Counted from the first letter of the stretch, positions 35,351 through 44,345 are shown. The stretch: DNA of 64,000 nt from Oscillospiraceae bacterium (GCA_902783255.1 CACZQB010000024.1:29232-93231), one strand, 5' to 3'. The notes: generated by a model not told the origin, from the letters alone. Translations and numbers: made by a program.

Positions 35351-37258
35351 TTACCAAATGCTTATTCTCTTTTCGGGGGCAAGATACATTTTATCGTTTT
35401 CGGTAACGTCGAAAGCATCATACCACTCGCCAAAATTTCTGGGAGGCATATTTGCCCTGAGGACATTCGGGGAATGAACATCTACGGAAAGAAGAAGCTG
35501 AATATACTCTTCTTTTGCCTTCATGCACCATACCCGCGCCCAGTTTTTGAAATACGACTGATAGTCGGGGTCGGAAAGAGTGTGCATTATTTCAAGAGTG
35601 ACGCCCATACCACCATTATCGGCTATGTTTTCACTGACGACGAGCTCACCGTTGACTTTACCGCCGTGGTATTCAATGCCGTCAAACTGAGCGATCATGT
35701 CTTTTGTAAGGTCGTTGAACGCTTTGAAATCGTCTTCAGTCCACCAGTCTTTCAGATTGCCCCGTTCATCGAATTTTGCGCCGTTGTTGTCGAATGCGTG
35801 AGATATCTCATGACCGATAACTGCTCCGATTCCGCCGAGGTTTTCGCTGACGCTCTGTTTAATGGAGTAGAACGGCTTCTGGAGAATAGCAGCGGGAAAA
35901 GTGATATCATTGCTGTTCGGATTGTAGCAGGCGTTTACCATATGTCCCGGCATAGCCCACTCGGTGCGGTCGACCGGTTTAAGCAATCTGTCTAACGCAT
36001 ATTTGTTGCGTATCGAAGAAAGCTTGCACATAGCATCAAAATACGAATCGTTTTCGTCAAAAACAAGAGTTGACCAGAATTCCTTGACCGTATCCGGATA
36101 ACCCATCTTTATTTCGATAGTGGAAAGCTTTTTAACTGCCTGGTCCTTCGTTTGTTCTGCAAGGAAAGTGTTTTTACGTACACGGAGCTTATATGTTTCG
36201 ATTATTTTTTTTACGAGTTCAACTACATCTTTTTTTGCCTCTTCGCCGAAATATGTTCTGCCGTAATAAACTCCGACAGGCTCCGAATACATCATTGAAG
36301 CAACATTATATGCCTGTTTATCTATTGCAGGGTCTGCGGCAACGCCTGTAAGCGCTCTGCGGTATGTTTTGCTGAGAGACGCGAGAGTTTCTGAAAGACA
36401 ACCGGCGCTTCTGATGAGAGCTCTGACATATGCCCAATGAATATACATATCAAAATTATCGCGCGTAAAATAACCGTTCATTTCCTTTATTGCTTTCGGG
36501 TCATAAACGATGATCGTATCGGGAGAATTACTTCCGTATAAGTCGCAAAGCAGTTTTTTGATGTCGAAAGGTGCAACGTATGACGATACTTCGTCAACGC
36601 TCATTGGATTGTGGTTTTTGTAATATTCCGACCATTCGACCTGGCTTTTAACCTTTTGAGCAACGAGCGCATCGAAAGCAAGAGTATCTTCAAGATATTT
36701 TTTCTGTTCGTCTTCAGAAAGCGGAGTATAGCTTAAAAGTTTGGATGCCATATCGGAATAGATCGCAAGAAGCTGCGCTCCGGCAGGATTATCGTCCGCA
36801 TAGTATGTGGTATCGGGAAGTATGATCGGAGGACCGAGCATTATGAAAGAATGTTTCTCAGCATTTTCCATATCAGCCTCAACGCTTGCCTGTATGGGGA
36901 GATCGATATCGTTTAAAAGAAATTCGGCTGCGACATTGTTAAGATCCTCGGGAGTTTTTACCGATCTGATCTTTTCCAGAACCGGAAGAACAGGTGTTAT
37001 ACCCTCTTTGTTTCTTCTTTCGGTGTCAAGAATTTTTTTATACAGAGAAACAGCGTATCTCATTTCGGGAATATCAGATGTTTTTTCCCCATCTGCAAAA
37101 GCTTTGAAATCAGCCATCATTATTTTTTCAACATCCTGGTCAAGTTCCGCAAAACCGCCTGTCATAGGTCTGTCATCGGGTATAACCGCAGTTTTAAGCC
37201 ATTCGCCGTTGACTGCCTGATAAAGATCGTCCTGAATTCTGATGCTTTCTTCACTCAT
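35351..37258 (-). CDS. M13-family zinc endopeptidase (PepO/neprilysin-like)
   Basis: 635 residues, typical for bacterial M13. VIGHEISHAFDNNGAKFDERG near residue 482 is the HExxH zinc site, SENIADNGG provides the third ligand Glu and its Asp partner. NACYNPNSNDITFPAAILQ is the conserved segment before the active site and AKEEYIQLLLSVDVHSPNVL the substrate pocket. The C-terminal Trp is usual. No signal peptide or membrane anchor, so a cytoplasmic oligopeptidase as in Lactococcus PepO. It follows a C26 amidotransferase and a DUF1294 gene by short gaps in one operon. Confidence 0.93.
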   Translation of the reverse strand: MSEESIRIQDDLYQAVNGEWLKTAVIPDDRPMTGGFAELDQDVEKIMMADFKAFADGEKTSDIPEMRYAVSLYKKILDTERRNKEGITPVLPVLEKIRSVKTPEDLNNVAAEFLLNDIDLPIQASVEADMENAEKHSFIMLGPPIILPDTTYYADDNPAGAQLLAIYSDMASKLLSYTPLSEDEQKKYLEDTLAFDALVAQKVKSQVEWSEYYKNHNPMSVDEVSSYVAPFDIKKLLCDLYGSNSPDTIIVYDPKAIKEMNGYFTRDNFDMYIHWAYVRALIRSAGCLSETLASLSKTYRRALTGVAADPAIDKQAYNVASMMYSEPVGVYYGRTYFGEEAKKDVVELVKKIIETYKLRVRKNTFLAEQTKDQAVKKLSTIEIKMGYPDTVKEFWSTLVFDENDSYFDAMCKLSSIRNKYALDRLLKPVDRTEWAMPGHMVNACYNPNSNDITFPAAILQKPFYSIKQSVSENLGGIGAVIGHEISHAFDNNGAKFDERGNLKDWWTEDDFKAFNDLTKDMIAQFDGIEYHGGKVNGELVVSENIADNGGMGVTLEIMHTLSDPDYQSYFKNWARVWCMKAKEEYIQLLLSVDVHSPNVLRANMPPRNFGEWYDAFDVTENDKMYLAPEKRISIW

Positions 37259-37298
37259 TATGATTTTCTCCTTATTTTGATTTTATGATTTAATATTT

Positions 37299-38000
37299 TT
37301 AAAGCATTGATCTTACAAAAGCATTAAAAATTTTTTTATTGTTTTCATCTTTATTGTAAAGTCTTTCAGGATGCCATTGAACCGCCCAGAGAAAAGTGCG
37401 GTCCGGACTGTAAACCGCTTCGATAATTCCGTCTGCAGAAAATGCCATAGCTTTAAGACCGGGAGCGAGATTTTTTATCGCCTGATGGTGGCTGCTGTTG
37501 ACATCTGCGGAGTTTATGCCCAGACAGTTGAAAAGCGGACATCTTTCTTCTATTGTTACCGTATGAGACGGGATATCATACGGAGGGCTCTGGCGGTGCA
37601 TAATATCAGACGGGTACTGCAAATGCAGGTCCTGATAAAGAGTCCCGCCCATTGCAACATTGATAAGCTGAATCCCACGGCATATGCCGAGGATCGGTTT
37701 ATCTAAAGCAAAAGCTCTTCTGAAAATTTCGATCTCAAGTATGTCACGTTTTTCACATATACAGTTTATACCATCGATAGAGATCTCGTTATATAAAGCG
37801 GGTGACACATCCTGACCGCCGGTAAAAAGAAATCCGTCGCAAATTTCGAATATTCTTTCAAGATCGCTGTTTTCTGTTGAAAAAGGCAATATGACGGGAA
37901 GGGCGCCGGCGGATAAAAGCCCGTCCATATAACCGGGCAGCATCCATATGCTGTTTTTGTCTTCATCCCAAAGAGGTAAAACACCGACTGTAGGTTTCAC
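37299..38000 (-). CDS. class I glutamine amidotransferase-like hydrolase (peptidase C26)
   Basis: 233 residues. GFLFTGGQDVSPALYNE, PILGICRGIQLINVAMGGTLYQD (nucleophile Cys near residue 107) and AVQWHPERLYNKDE (catalytic His) are the signature of the gamma-glutamyl-GABA hydrolase (PuuD) family. Family members cut gamma-glutamyl bonds of glutamylated amines, GABA or folates. The substrate is not fixed by context. Second gene of the DUF1294-C26-M13 operon. Confidence 0.87.
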   Translation of the reverse strand: MKPTVGVLPLWDEDKNSIWMLPGYMDGLLSAGALPVILPFSTENSDLERIFEICDGFLFTGGQDVSPALYNEISIDGINCICEKRDILEIEIFRRAFALDKPILGICRGIQLINVAMGGTLYQDLHLQYPSDIMHRQSPPYDIPSHTVTIEERCPLFNCLGINSADVNSSHHQAIKNLAPGLKAMAFSADGIIEAVYSPDRTFLWAVQWHPERLYNKDENNKKIFNAFVRSML

Positions 38001-38021
38001 TCATCTCTCCCCTATTCAAAA

Positions 38022-38321
38022 TCAGAAATTCAGATTTCCGTTGTACGACATATACAAAAAAACAAGAGCTGCGGTCTGCGCGATAAGAAATATCGGGAAA
38101 AACAGTTTAAAATACCAATGCTTCGTTTTATGGCGGCATAAAATCATCCCCAGAACACCACCGAGTCCTCCGAAACATATAGTTGAAATAAAAAGTATTT
38201 TTTCGGGAACCCGGCGTTTGCCTGCCTTTGCAAGATGCTTATCAAAAGCCATCAAAAAAAATGATATAAAATTCAAAATGGCCAGCAGCACGCAGACAGC
38301 CGGAAGGACGAATTCATTCAT
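38022..38321 (-). CDS. DUF1294 membrane protein
   Basis: 99 residues from the ATG at 38321, which follows an AGGAGAT site; an upstream in-frame start has none. Three to four hydrophobic helices with NFISFFLMAFDKHLAKAGKRRVPEK and FGGLGGVLGMILCRHKTKHWYF, the conserved DUF1294 pattern. Role unknown. First gene of an operon with the C26 hydrolase and M13 peptidase. Confidence 0.85.
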   Translation of the reverse strand: MNEFVLPAVCVLLAILNFISFFLMAFDKHLAKAGKRRVPEKILFISTICFGGLGGVLGMILCRHKTKHWYFKLFFPIFLIAQTAALVFLYMSYNGNLNF

Positions 38322-38379
38322 ATGGTTGATCTCCTGAGATACTATACGCAATATACAATAATATCCGAGTTTTGTTTTT

Positions 38380-38408
38380 ATTATACTACATTTCTTTCAT
38401 GTTGTCAA
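38380..38408 (-). promoter_or_regulatory. sigma-A promoter of the DUF1294-C26-M13 operon
   Basis: On the minus strand TTGACA (38403-38408), 17 bp, TATAAT (38380-38385). Confidence 0.87.
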
Positions 38409-38528
38409 TATAAAATGCCCTGTCGATAAAATACAAATAATACCGTTTGAACAACATTCCCGTTTCGCGCTGCAGCGTTATTCTTTGAGTATCAGGATAC
38501 ATTTTTGGAAACGATTGTATTTTTCAAA

Positions 38529-38555
38529 AGAAAGCAGACAGACTGTCTGCTTTCT
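38529..38555 (-). terminator. likely terminator of solute-binding paralog 5
   Basis: AGAAAGCAGACA pairs perfectly with TGTCTGCTTTCT over a 3-nt loop, 86 bp beyond the stop codon; the T run on the minus strand is short. Confidence 0.55.
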
Positions 38556-38640
38556 GATCATAAAAAAGTACGAACGCTTTTTAAAAAAACGACCGTCTAA
38601 AAACATGACTGTTCCGGAAACTTTGATTCGCATTTGTCTT

Positions 38641-40041
38641 TTACTGCGGCATTTCACCGTATACGGCGGTAAGCCCTTCATAGACCGGGGTCATGTAGTT
38701 TTCGATAAGATCGGAATACTGAGATTCAAATGATTCGAGGATCTCTGATACTGACTTGGCAGACACAAATATATTATCAACAAGCTTGCGTCCGCCTTCA
38801 TTATAGTAACCGTACTCTGTGTTTTCAAGCAGACTGTAGTAGATTTCAGCATCTCTTTTATCAGAGAAAATCTGTTTCGACATATATTCTATAAGCTTTT
38901 CCTTAGTTTCGTATCCTTCAAAAGGCTCAAACATTTCGCTTAATATTTTAACGGAAGCGTCGGCATCGGCTGAATTAAGAGTAAGGGCGGTAGCATAATT
39001 AAGTCCCTGATTATAACCAAGATATACTCCCGGTTTGCCATTGGGACCGTATGGATACGGGACAATTCCGATATCGCTGAAATTGAATATGATCGAGTCT
39101 GTTCCGCTCAGCAGGTCGTCACCGCGGGACGTATACATAACGGATGCGTTGGAAAGGAAAAGATCAACGCCTTTCTGAAAATAGCATTCAGTTTCGGGGT
39201 GTATACAATCTGAACATGTTTCGAACATTATGGATCTTGCCCGTTCCAGAGCGGCACGTCCGTTTTCGGAATACAGACCGCACGTTACCTTGCCGTTTTC
39301 AACTTGTGTGAAAGTAACTCCGTTGGAAAGAACCATAGAAACACCGAAATAAGGCGGGTGCGTCATAAAACCGTATACCTTGTTTTCACCGTCCTGAATG
39401 GTAAACGCCTGAATGCATTCTTCAAATTTGTCCCAGTTCCATGTGCCGTTTTCAACATAAACTCTGGGATCTTCAAGTCCGTATTTAGACACGAGACTTT
39501 CGTTTACCACTATCGGATAGCTTGCCGATGCAAGAAAAAGCTCAGGCCACGATGCGGGGCAAACAGCATAAACATCATCTTTCCATGCAGCAGACGACAG
39601 CGTTATGGGAGACCCCCATTTGAATGTATCGTCAAGATCGAGAAAAGATGACAGTCCGGCAAAATACCCTCCCCTTATCAGTGCCGAGATGGTATTGCCG
39701 GTGGTAAGAAGATCGCAGTAATGTGATCCCGTCATAACAGATGCCTGATACAGGCTTGCGGCGTTTGAATTATAATCGACATCAATTTTGCAGTTAAGTT
39801 TGTTTTCTACTTCTTTTTTTCTTTCAAGCGCCATATCGGAAAAATTCGTTCCCGGCACATAGCCGAAAGTTGTATCTGTAGCTGTCCATGCCCATTCAAT
39901 GGTAAAACCGTCAAGATCCTCTACAGCAACAGTATTTTCATATTCAGGAATCATCTCATCTGAAGCGCCGACGCAGGCAGAAATAACAAGAAAAACAACA
40001 AACAATATCATAAGTAGTCTGAAATGTTTTGATTTGCCCAT
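38641..40041 (-). CDS. extracellular solute-binding lipoprotein, paralog 5
   Basis: 466 residues from the ATG at 40041, chosen for its CGGAGGT site. Lipobox ISAC (Cys23). Landmarks: FLDLDDTFKWGSPITLSS, YAVCPASWPELF, VVNESLVSKYGLEDPRVYVE, TWNWDKFEE, IGIVPYPYGPNGKPG and LSEMFEPFEGYETKEK. Shares the CGLYSENGRAALERAR segment and the GLNYATAL loop with paralog 4, its nearest relative here. Own perfect promoter; no importer membrane subunits nearby. Confidence 0.82.
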   Translation of the reverse strand: MGKSKHFRLLMILFVVFLVISACVGASDEMIPEYENTVAVEDLDGFTIEWAWTATDTTFGYVPGTNFSDMALERKKEVENKLNCKIDVDYNSNAASLYQASVMTGSHYCDLLTTGNTISALIRGGYFAGLSSFLDLDDTFKWGSPITLSSAAWKDDVYAVCPASWPELFLASASYPIVVNESLVSKYGLEDPRVYVENGTWNWDKFEECIQAFTIQDGENKVYGFMTHPPYFGVSMVLSNGVTFTQVENGKVTCGLYSENGRAALERARSIMFETCSDCIHPETECYFQKGVDLFLSNASVMYTSRGDDLLSGTDSIIFNFSDIGIVPYPYGPNGKPGVYLGYNQGLNYATALTLNSADADASVKILSEMFEPFEGYETKEKLIEYMSKQIFSDKRDAEIYYSLLENTEYGYYNEGGRKLVDNIFVSAKSVSEILESFESQYSDLIENYMTPVYEGLTAVYGEMPQ

Positions 40042-40098
40042 TTTATACCTCCGAAAACGATTATTGATCAATAATTAAATGAGAATGATATTATCTGC

Positions 40099-40127
40099 AT
40101 TATACATCAATTTTATGTAAATGTCAA
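40099..40127 (-). promoter_or_regulatory. sigma-A promoter of solute-binding paralog 5
   Basis: On the minus strand TTGACA (40122-40127), 17 bp, TATAAT (40099-40104). Confidence 0.88.
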
Positions 40128-40173
40128 TATTAAACACATACGGAATAAAATGAAGCGCGACGTTATTCAGCTA

Positions 40174-40202
40174 TTGAAAAAAAAACAAAAATATGGTATA
40201 AT
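40174..40202 (+). promoter_or_regulatory. promoter of the phosphorylase-like gene
   Basis: TTGAAA (40174-40179), 17 bp with TGG before the -10, TATAAT (40197-40202); divergent from the paralog 5 promoter. Confidence 0.75.
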
Positions 40203-40270
40203 TATCAAAACTTTGATGTTTTCACCGTTTCGATTATTTGAAGATATTCGGGGAATGGTTTAGAGGGATT

Positions 40271-41053
40271 ATGAAGAGCAAATATGAAACCGATGTGGCG
40301 ATGCTTACGGTAACCACGACAGAATTTCGTGCCGTTATGCATTTTCACGACTGGAAGGCGAAGACATTCGCCGCCGACGAACAGATATACGATGTGGCAT
40401 CATTTGAAAACAACGGAAAAACGTGTTCTCTGGTTCACGCAAAGATAGACGAAATGGGCATGACCGCGGCAGCCGCTACCGCGATGAAGGTTATTTACAC
40501 TTTCAGACCGAGATACCTTATCATGACCGGTATCGCGGCAGGCGTGGCGCAATCCGATATTACGGAGCAGATGTACGGTGACGTTATAGTTCCCGATGTT
40601 GTCTGGAATTATTCAGCCGGCAAATTTGTCAGTCCCGACAACGCAAGCATCGTTTACGGAAATATAGGTTTTTTACCGAGGTCAACATCGGAGTCCATTC
40701 CGGAAGAGATCATGCCGATAATAAGAAAAGCCGTTGAATCAAACGATAATCCGTGTCATGTATTTATCGGACCAATGGCGTGCGGAAGCACCGTTGTGGC
40801 AAGCAAAGAGCTGCTTGAAAAGCAGGTTTATTCGCAATACAGGCACACAGTGGGGCTTGATATGGAATCATACGCCGTTGTTTACGCGGCAAACCATTCA
40901 AGCGATCCGAAACCGATACCGCTGATCATAAAAAGCGTATGCGATTTTGCCGACAGCAAAAAATCCGATGAATATCAGCGATTTGCCGCATATTCAAGCT
41001 GTGAATTCGCAAAGCACCTTTATGAAAATGTTCTTCCTATGTCGGATGACTGA
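40271..41053 (+). CDS. nucleoside phosphorylase-I superfamily protein (MTA/SAH nucleosidase-like)
   Basis: 260 residues from the ATG at 40271, which has an AGAGGG site; a TTG further upstream is unlikely. YLIMTGIAAGVAQS is the first ligand loop of the PNP/MTAN fold, YGDVIVPDVVWNYSAGK the second, MACGSTVVASKELLEK the third, and GLDMESYAVVYAA the ribose-binding Met-Glu motif. The longer insert and DMESYA form are closer to phosphorylase-like domains found with signalling modules than to housekeeping MTAN. It is 34 bp from a SpoIIE phosphatase gene. Reaction inferred: cleavage of an N-glycosidic bond; substrate unknown. Confidence 0.72.
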   Translation: MKSKYETDVAMLTVTTTEFRAVMHFHDWKAKTFAADEQIYDVASFENNGKTCSLVHAKIDEMGMTAAAATAMKVIYTFRPRYLIMTGIAAGVAQSDITEQMYGDVIVPDVVWNYSAGKFVSPDNASIVYGNIGFLPRSTSESIPEEIMPIIRKAVESNDNPCHVFIGPMACGSTVVASKELLEKQVYSQYRHTVGLDMESYAVVYAANHSSDPKPIPLIIKSVCDFADSKKSDEYQRFAAYSSCEFAKHLYENVLPMSDD

Positions 41054-41087
41054 AACAAGTATTATTTACGGGAAATGAGTGATTTTT

Positions 41088-42443
41088 ATGATAAGTGAAT
41101 TAAGTACAATGTTTTCAAGGCTGATAGGCACCTTGGCGGTAATACTTACAGTTTCTGCGTTTATCGGCGGCAGCGATCTGATCTCAAGAATATTCAAAAC
41201 AGAAAAAAAATGGATCTATTCCGTTATCATGGGGCTTGTAGGCGGCATATTCGGTATTTACGGCAATATCTCCGGATTTGATCTTAACGGAGCAGTTATT
41301 TCCGTCCGCGATATAGGCCCGATGCTTGCGGGATTTTCGGGCGGTCCCCTGGGAGGAGTGATCGCAGGGCTCATAGCAGGCGTTCACAGGCTGACCATGG
41401 GCGGGATCACAGCGCAGGCATGTGTTGTGGCGACCTGCTGCATAGGTCTTATTTGCGGATTTATATCGTATAAATGGCACAAGCATATTATTAAGCCTTA
41501 TTTTGCCCTTCTGATCAGCGCATTAATGGAAGTTTTTCACCTCTGTATCGTGCTGGTAATGGTAAAACCGTTTGAAACTGCATTCGACATAGTAAAGCAG
41601 ATCGCGATACCGTTTATAATCGTAAACGCACTCGGCTTTATGATGATGATCGCAATTATTACCTATACCGAAAAACAGAAAAACCTCACGCTCGAAAAAA
41701 GCCGCATGCAGTCGGAGCTTGAAGTTGCAAACGTTATTCAGCACTCACTTCTGCCTCAGCTGAACGAAAGATATCCGGGCTGCGAAGGACTTGATGTGAG
41801 CGCATCCATGGAAGCCGCAAAAGAGGTTGGCGGAGATTTTTACGATGTGTTTTTCGTCGATCCAACACATATTGCGTTTGTTATCGGAGATGTATCGGGG
41901 AAAGGCGTTCCTGCCGCATTATTTATGGCAACATCAAAAATCACCCTTCAAAACTGCATAAGAGATATCCCGAACCTTTCGGATGCCGTGATGATGGCCA
42001 ACAACGCACTATGCGCAAGAAATGAAGCGGAAATGTTTGTTACTTTATGGGTCGGCGTTTTTGATACGGAAAACGGTGATATGACTTTCGTCAGCGCAGG
42101 TCATAATCCGCCTGTATTGCTGCACGACAATAATGCGGAATTTTTGAAGGTAAAAAACGGCTTCGTTCTCGGCGGCATGGAAAACATGAAATATAAGAGC
42201 AGCAGAATATCGCTTTCTTCCGGCGATACGCTTTATTTGTATACAGACGGTGTTACAGAAGCTGAAGATGAAAAGCATAATCTTTTCGGAGATGAAAGAT
42301 TGCTTAATTGTTTTGAAAACAAAAGCGACAGCACTCCTGCGGAAATACTTGACGGTATCAAAAAATCGATAGATGTGTTTATAAACGGCAATGATCAGTT
42401 TGACGATATGACGATGCTTTGTTTTAAGTGGAAAAAAGATTAA
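41088..42443 (+). CDS. 5TM-LYT sensor / SpoIIE-type PP2C phosphatase
   Basis: About 451 residues; the ATG at 41088 is preferred, though a GTG 9 bp upstream is possible. Residues ~1-190 hold six hydrophobic helices with VRDIGPMLAGFSGGPLGGVIAGLIAG, the 5TM-5TMR_LYT domain of LytS-type sensors. A short coiled linker (LEKSRMQSELEVANVIQHSL) leads to the SpoIIE domain: AKEVGGDFYDVF, FVIGDVSGKGVPAALFM, FVSAGHNPPVLL, LYLYTDGVTEAED and DQFDDMTMLCF, with the metal-binding Asp residues intact. Expected role: membrane sensor that dephosphorylates an anti-sigma-antagonist (SpoIIAA-like) partner, which is not encoded here. Confidence 0.87.
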   Translation: MISELSTMFSRLIGTLAVILTVSAFIGGSDLISRIFKTEKKWIYSVIMGLVGGIFGIYGNISGFDLNGAVISVRDIGPMLAGFSGGPLGGVIAGLIAGVHRLTMGGITAQACVVATCCIGLICGFISYKWHKHIIKPYFALLISALMEVFHLCIVLVMVKPFETAFDIVKQIAIPFIIVNALGFMMMIAIITYTEKQKNLTLEKSRMQSELEVANVIQHSLLPQLNERYPGCEGLDVSASMEAAKEVGGDFYDVFFVDPTHIAFVIGDVSGKGVPAALFMATSKITLQNCIRDIPNLSDAVMMANNALCARNEAEMFVTLWVGVFDTENGDMTFVSAGHNPPVLLHDNNAEFLKVKNGFVLGGMENMKYKSSRISLSSGDTLYLYTDGVTEAEDEKHNLFGDERLLNCFENKSDSTPAEILDGIKKSIDVFINGNDQFDDMTMLCFKWKKD

Positions 42444-42518
42444 AATCTCTATTTTTTACAAGCTCTTGTTTTCATTATCATAACATAACACGAGACAAAC
42501 GAGGAGTATTGGTATATA

Positions 42519-43823
42519 ATGACAGACCTTGAATCAATTTATCAAAATCTAACTTCTGTAAATCTTGATGAACAACTTCAATTATGGAACGAACGCGGGA
42601 AAGGATATTACGGAGAGTTCCTTGTTTTAAAATCATTATATACAAGCATAATCGGACAGTCCAAAATATTAATGAATCTTATTATCCCCACGCCAAATGG
42701 AAAAAGCACAGAAATTGATTTGCTTATGATCCATGAATCCGGCATCTATGTTTTTGAGGTCAAGCATTATAAAGGAACAATCTACGGGAATAAAGACGAT
42801 GAAGTTTGGACACAATATTTTCGAACTCAAAAAAACAGTCATTTTCACAACCCAATTAAACAAAATGAATACCATATTGCTGCCCTCAAGCAAATGTTTC
42901 CAGACTTGCCTATATATTCGATTATAGTTTTCACAAATAATGAAACAAGAATTAAAATAGCCAAATTAGATGATTCGAAAACTATCGTTTGCAGAATTGA
43001 CGAACTGCCAATATATGTTAATAGAATAAATCAGTCAGATGTCCGCATCATTAATTTTGAGCAGATAGAAAACATCTTCAATCAATTAAGCGAGTATTCG
43101 CCTATTGGACAGCAAGAGATAATTTCTACAGACGAAAAACCTGTTTCGTTTGAACGCTATATCAACATCATAAAAGATGATTATAACGCAGAATTAAAGA
43201 AAATACAGGAAACAGAACGAAAAAAATATAAACAAAAACTCTTCTCAGTTATCTCCGTAGCAGGAATTATTTGTACGGTCATACTTATAATTACTTTAGG
43301 TACTGTTGTCGGTTTCAAAACAGATTCGGAAAATGCTCGAAAAGCACAGGAAATCGCTGAAAAAAAGCTATCTGTTTTTTCTCAAAAATTTAATCAAGTT
43401 GATAATTATCATGACGGCAACGTTGAGTTGGTAGATGATTTTTTTCAAATTATTGATTATGATATTAAGCAATCAAAAGATTTAAAAAACACTATTGTTT
43501 TTTCTTGCAAGATTCAGGTTAATGGGGAAAAATACGGGATCCGTTTCCATCCCAATTCACGCATTATTGTTAAGTTAAAAAATGGTACTGTGTATGAATA
43601 CAGTTGTGGCAATATTGGATTATCTTATACAATAATAGCTTCTTTTGCCCCTAATTGGTACAATAATAAAAATAAAACTGATTTGCCGCAAATAATGATT
43701 AGCGCACAGGATGTTGATGATATTGCGTTCATAAAATTATCAAATATTTTCATATGCACTAAAGATAATAAACAAGAAAACGCAATACCTAATGTTGAAT
43801 TCGAGCTATATTCTTCACAATGA
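42519..43823 (+). CDS. NERD-domain membrane protein
   Basis: 434 residues. Residues ~25-150 form a NERD nuclease-related domain: YYGEFLVLKSL, KSTEIDLLMIHESGIYVFEVKHYKG has the Asp and Glu-x-Lys that resemble the restriction-endonuclease-like active site, and FHNPIKQNEYHI follows. A charged coiled stretch (residues ~210-240) precedes one transmembrane helix (VISVAGIICTVILIITLGTV) and a beta-rich C-terminal domain of ~140 residues. Its codons are visibly more AT-rich than those of its neighbours, and the gene is isolated, suggesting transfer. Function unknown; NERD proteins are sometimes in defence or mobile contexts. Ribosome site GAGGAG. Confidence 0.78.
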   Translation: MTDLESIYQNLTSVNLDEQLQLWNERGKGYYGEFLVLKSLYTSIIGQSKILMNLIIPTPNGKSTEIDLLMIHESGIYVFEVKHYKGTIYGNKDDEVWTQYFRTQKNSHFHNPIKQNEYHIAALKQMFPDLPIYSIIVFTNNETRIKIAKLDDSKTIVCRIDELPIYVNRINQSDVRIINFEQIENIFNQLSEYSPIGQQEIISTDEKPVSFERYINIIKDDYNAELKKIQETERKKYKQKLFSVISVAGIICTVILIITLGTVVGFKTDSENARKAQEIAEKKLSVFSQKFNQVDNYHDGNVELVDDFFQIIDYDIKQSKDLKNTIVFSCKIQVNGEKYGIRFHPNSRIIVKLKNGTVYEYSCGNIGLSYTIIASFAPNWYNNKNKTDLPQIMISAQDVDDIAFIKLSNIFICTKDNKQENAIPNVEFELYSSQ

Positions 43824-43837
43824 TTGTACTGATAACA

Positions 43838-43874
43838 AAAGGACTTCCGCATCTGAATGCAGAAGCCCTTTTTT
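43838..43874. terminator. terminator after the NERD gene
   Basis: AAAGGACTTCCGCAT pairs with ATGCAGAAGCCCTTT (two mismatches) and is followed by T residues. Confidence 0.75.
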
Positions 43875-43885
43875 GTTATATTGGT

Positions 43886-44239
43886 TTAGGCTTTATTGAA
43901 TTTATCTTTTCCTCTTTTGCACCTTGGGCATTTCCAGTCGTCTGGTAGATCCTCAAAAGCAACGCCGTCGTGCTCGGCAGGATCGTAAACATAACCGCAA
44001 ACAGAACAAACATATTTGCCGGAAGCTTTTTTATCGCTGAAATCAACATCGGCGGGTATAGTTTTTACCGGACTTTCAAGATCGATTACTCTTTTTGCTT
44101 CGAGATTTTCGTATCCCTGAGGCGTATGCGTTCCGCAATATACAGTAGGATGATTGCGAACAAATTCACGAACTCTGTCAAGAGTTTCACGCGCGGCGGG
44201 AAGATCATCATATACAACCGAAAGTTTGTTTTCATACAA
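43886..44239 (-). pseudogene. truncated metallo-beta-lactamase-rubredoxin fusion
   Basis: 117 codons, readable only from a TTG. Residues ~1-60 ([20 protein letters not shown] then [20 protein letters not shown]) match the very end of N-acyl-homoserine-lactonase-type metallo-beta-lactamase proteins; the zinc-binding N-terminal ~200 residues are absent. Residues ~75-117 are a complete rubredoxin domain with [17 protein letters not shown] and [13 protein letters not shown], the four iron-binding Cys intact. The upstream DNA in place of the missing part encodes a piece of a different gene. A deletion remnant is the simplest reading; the rubredoxin part could still be expressed. Confidence 0.6.
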
Positions 44240-44345
44240 TGCCCATAAAGGCGCTTTCTTTCGGATTTTTGAGCGTTGCTTTTATTGCCTCCGAAACTAT
44301 CTGTTCCACACCTTTTGTGAGATATGCCTGTAAATCGAATTTATC
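44230..44345 (-). pseudogene. radical SAM protein N-terminal remnant (frameshifted)
   Basis: On the minus strand a frame reads [20 protein letters not shown] then [12 protein letters not shown] and stops. I recall this kind of start from clostridial radical SAM/SPASM proteins; this is a memory-based match. The ATG at the head is out of frame by one base within a run of five A; removing one A would give a continuous start. The rest of the gene is missing, and the frame ends where the lactonase-rubredoxin remnant begins. Confidence 0.45.
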
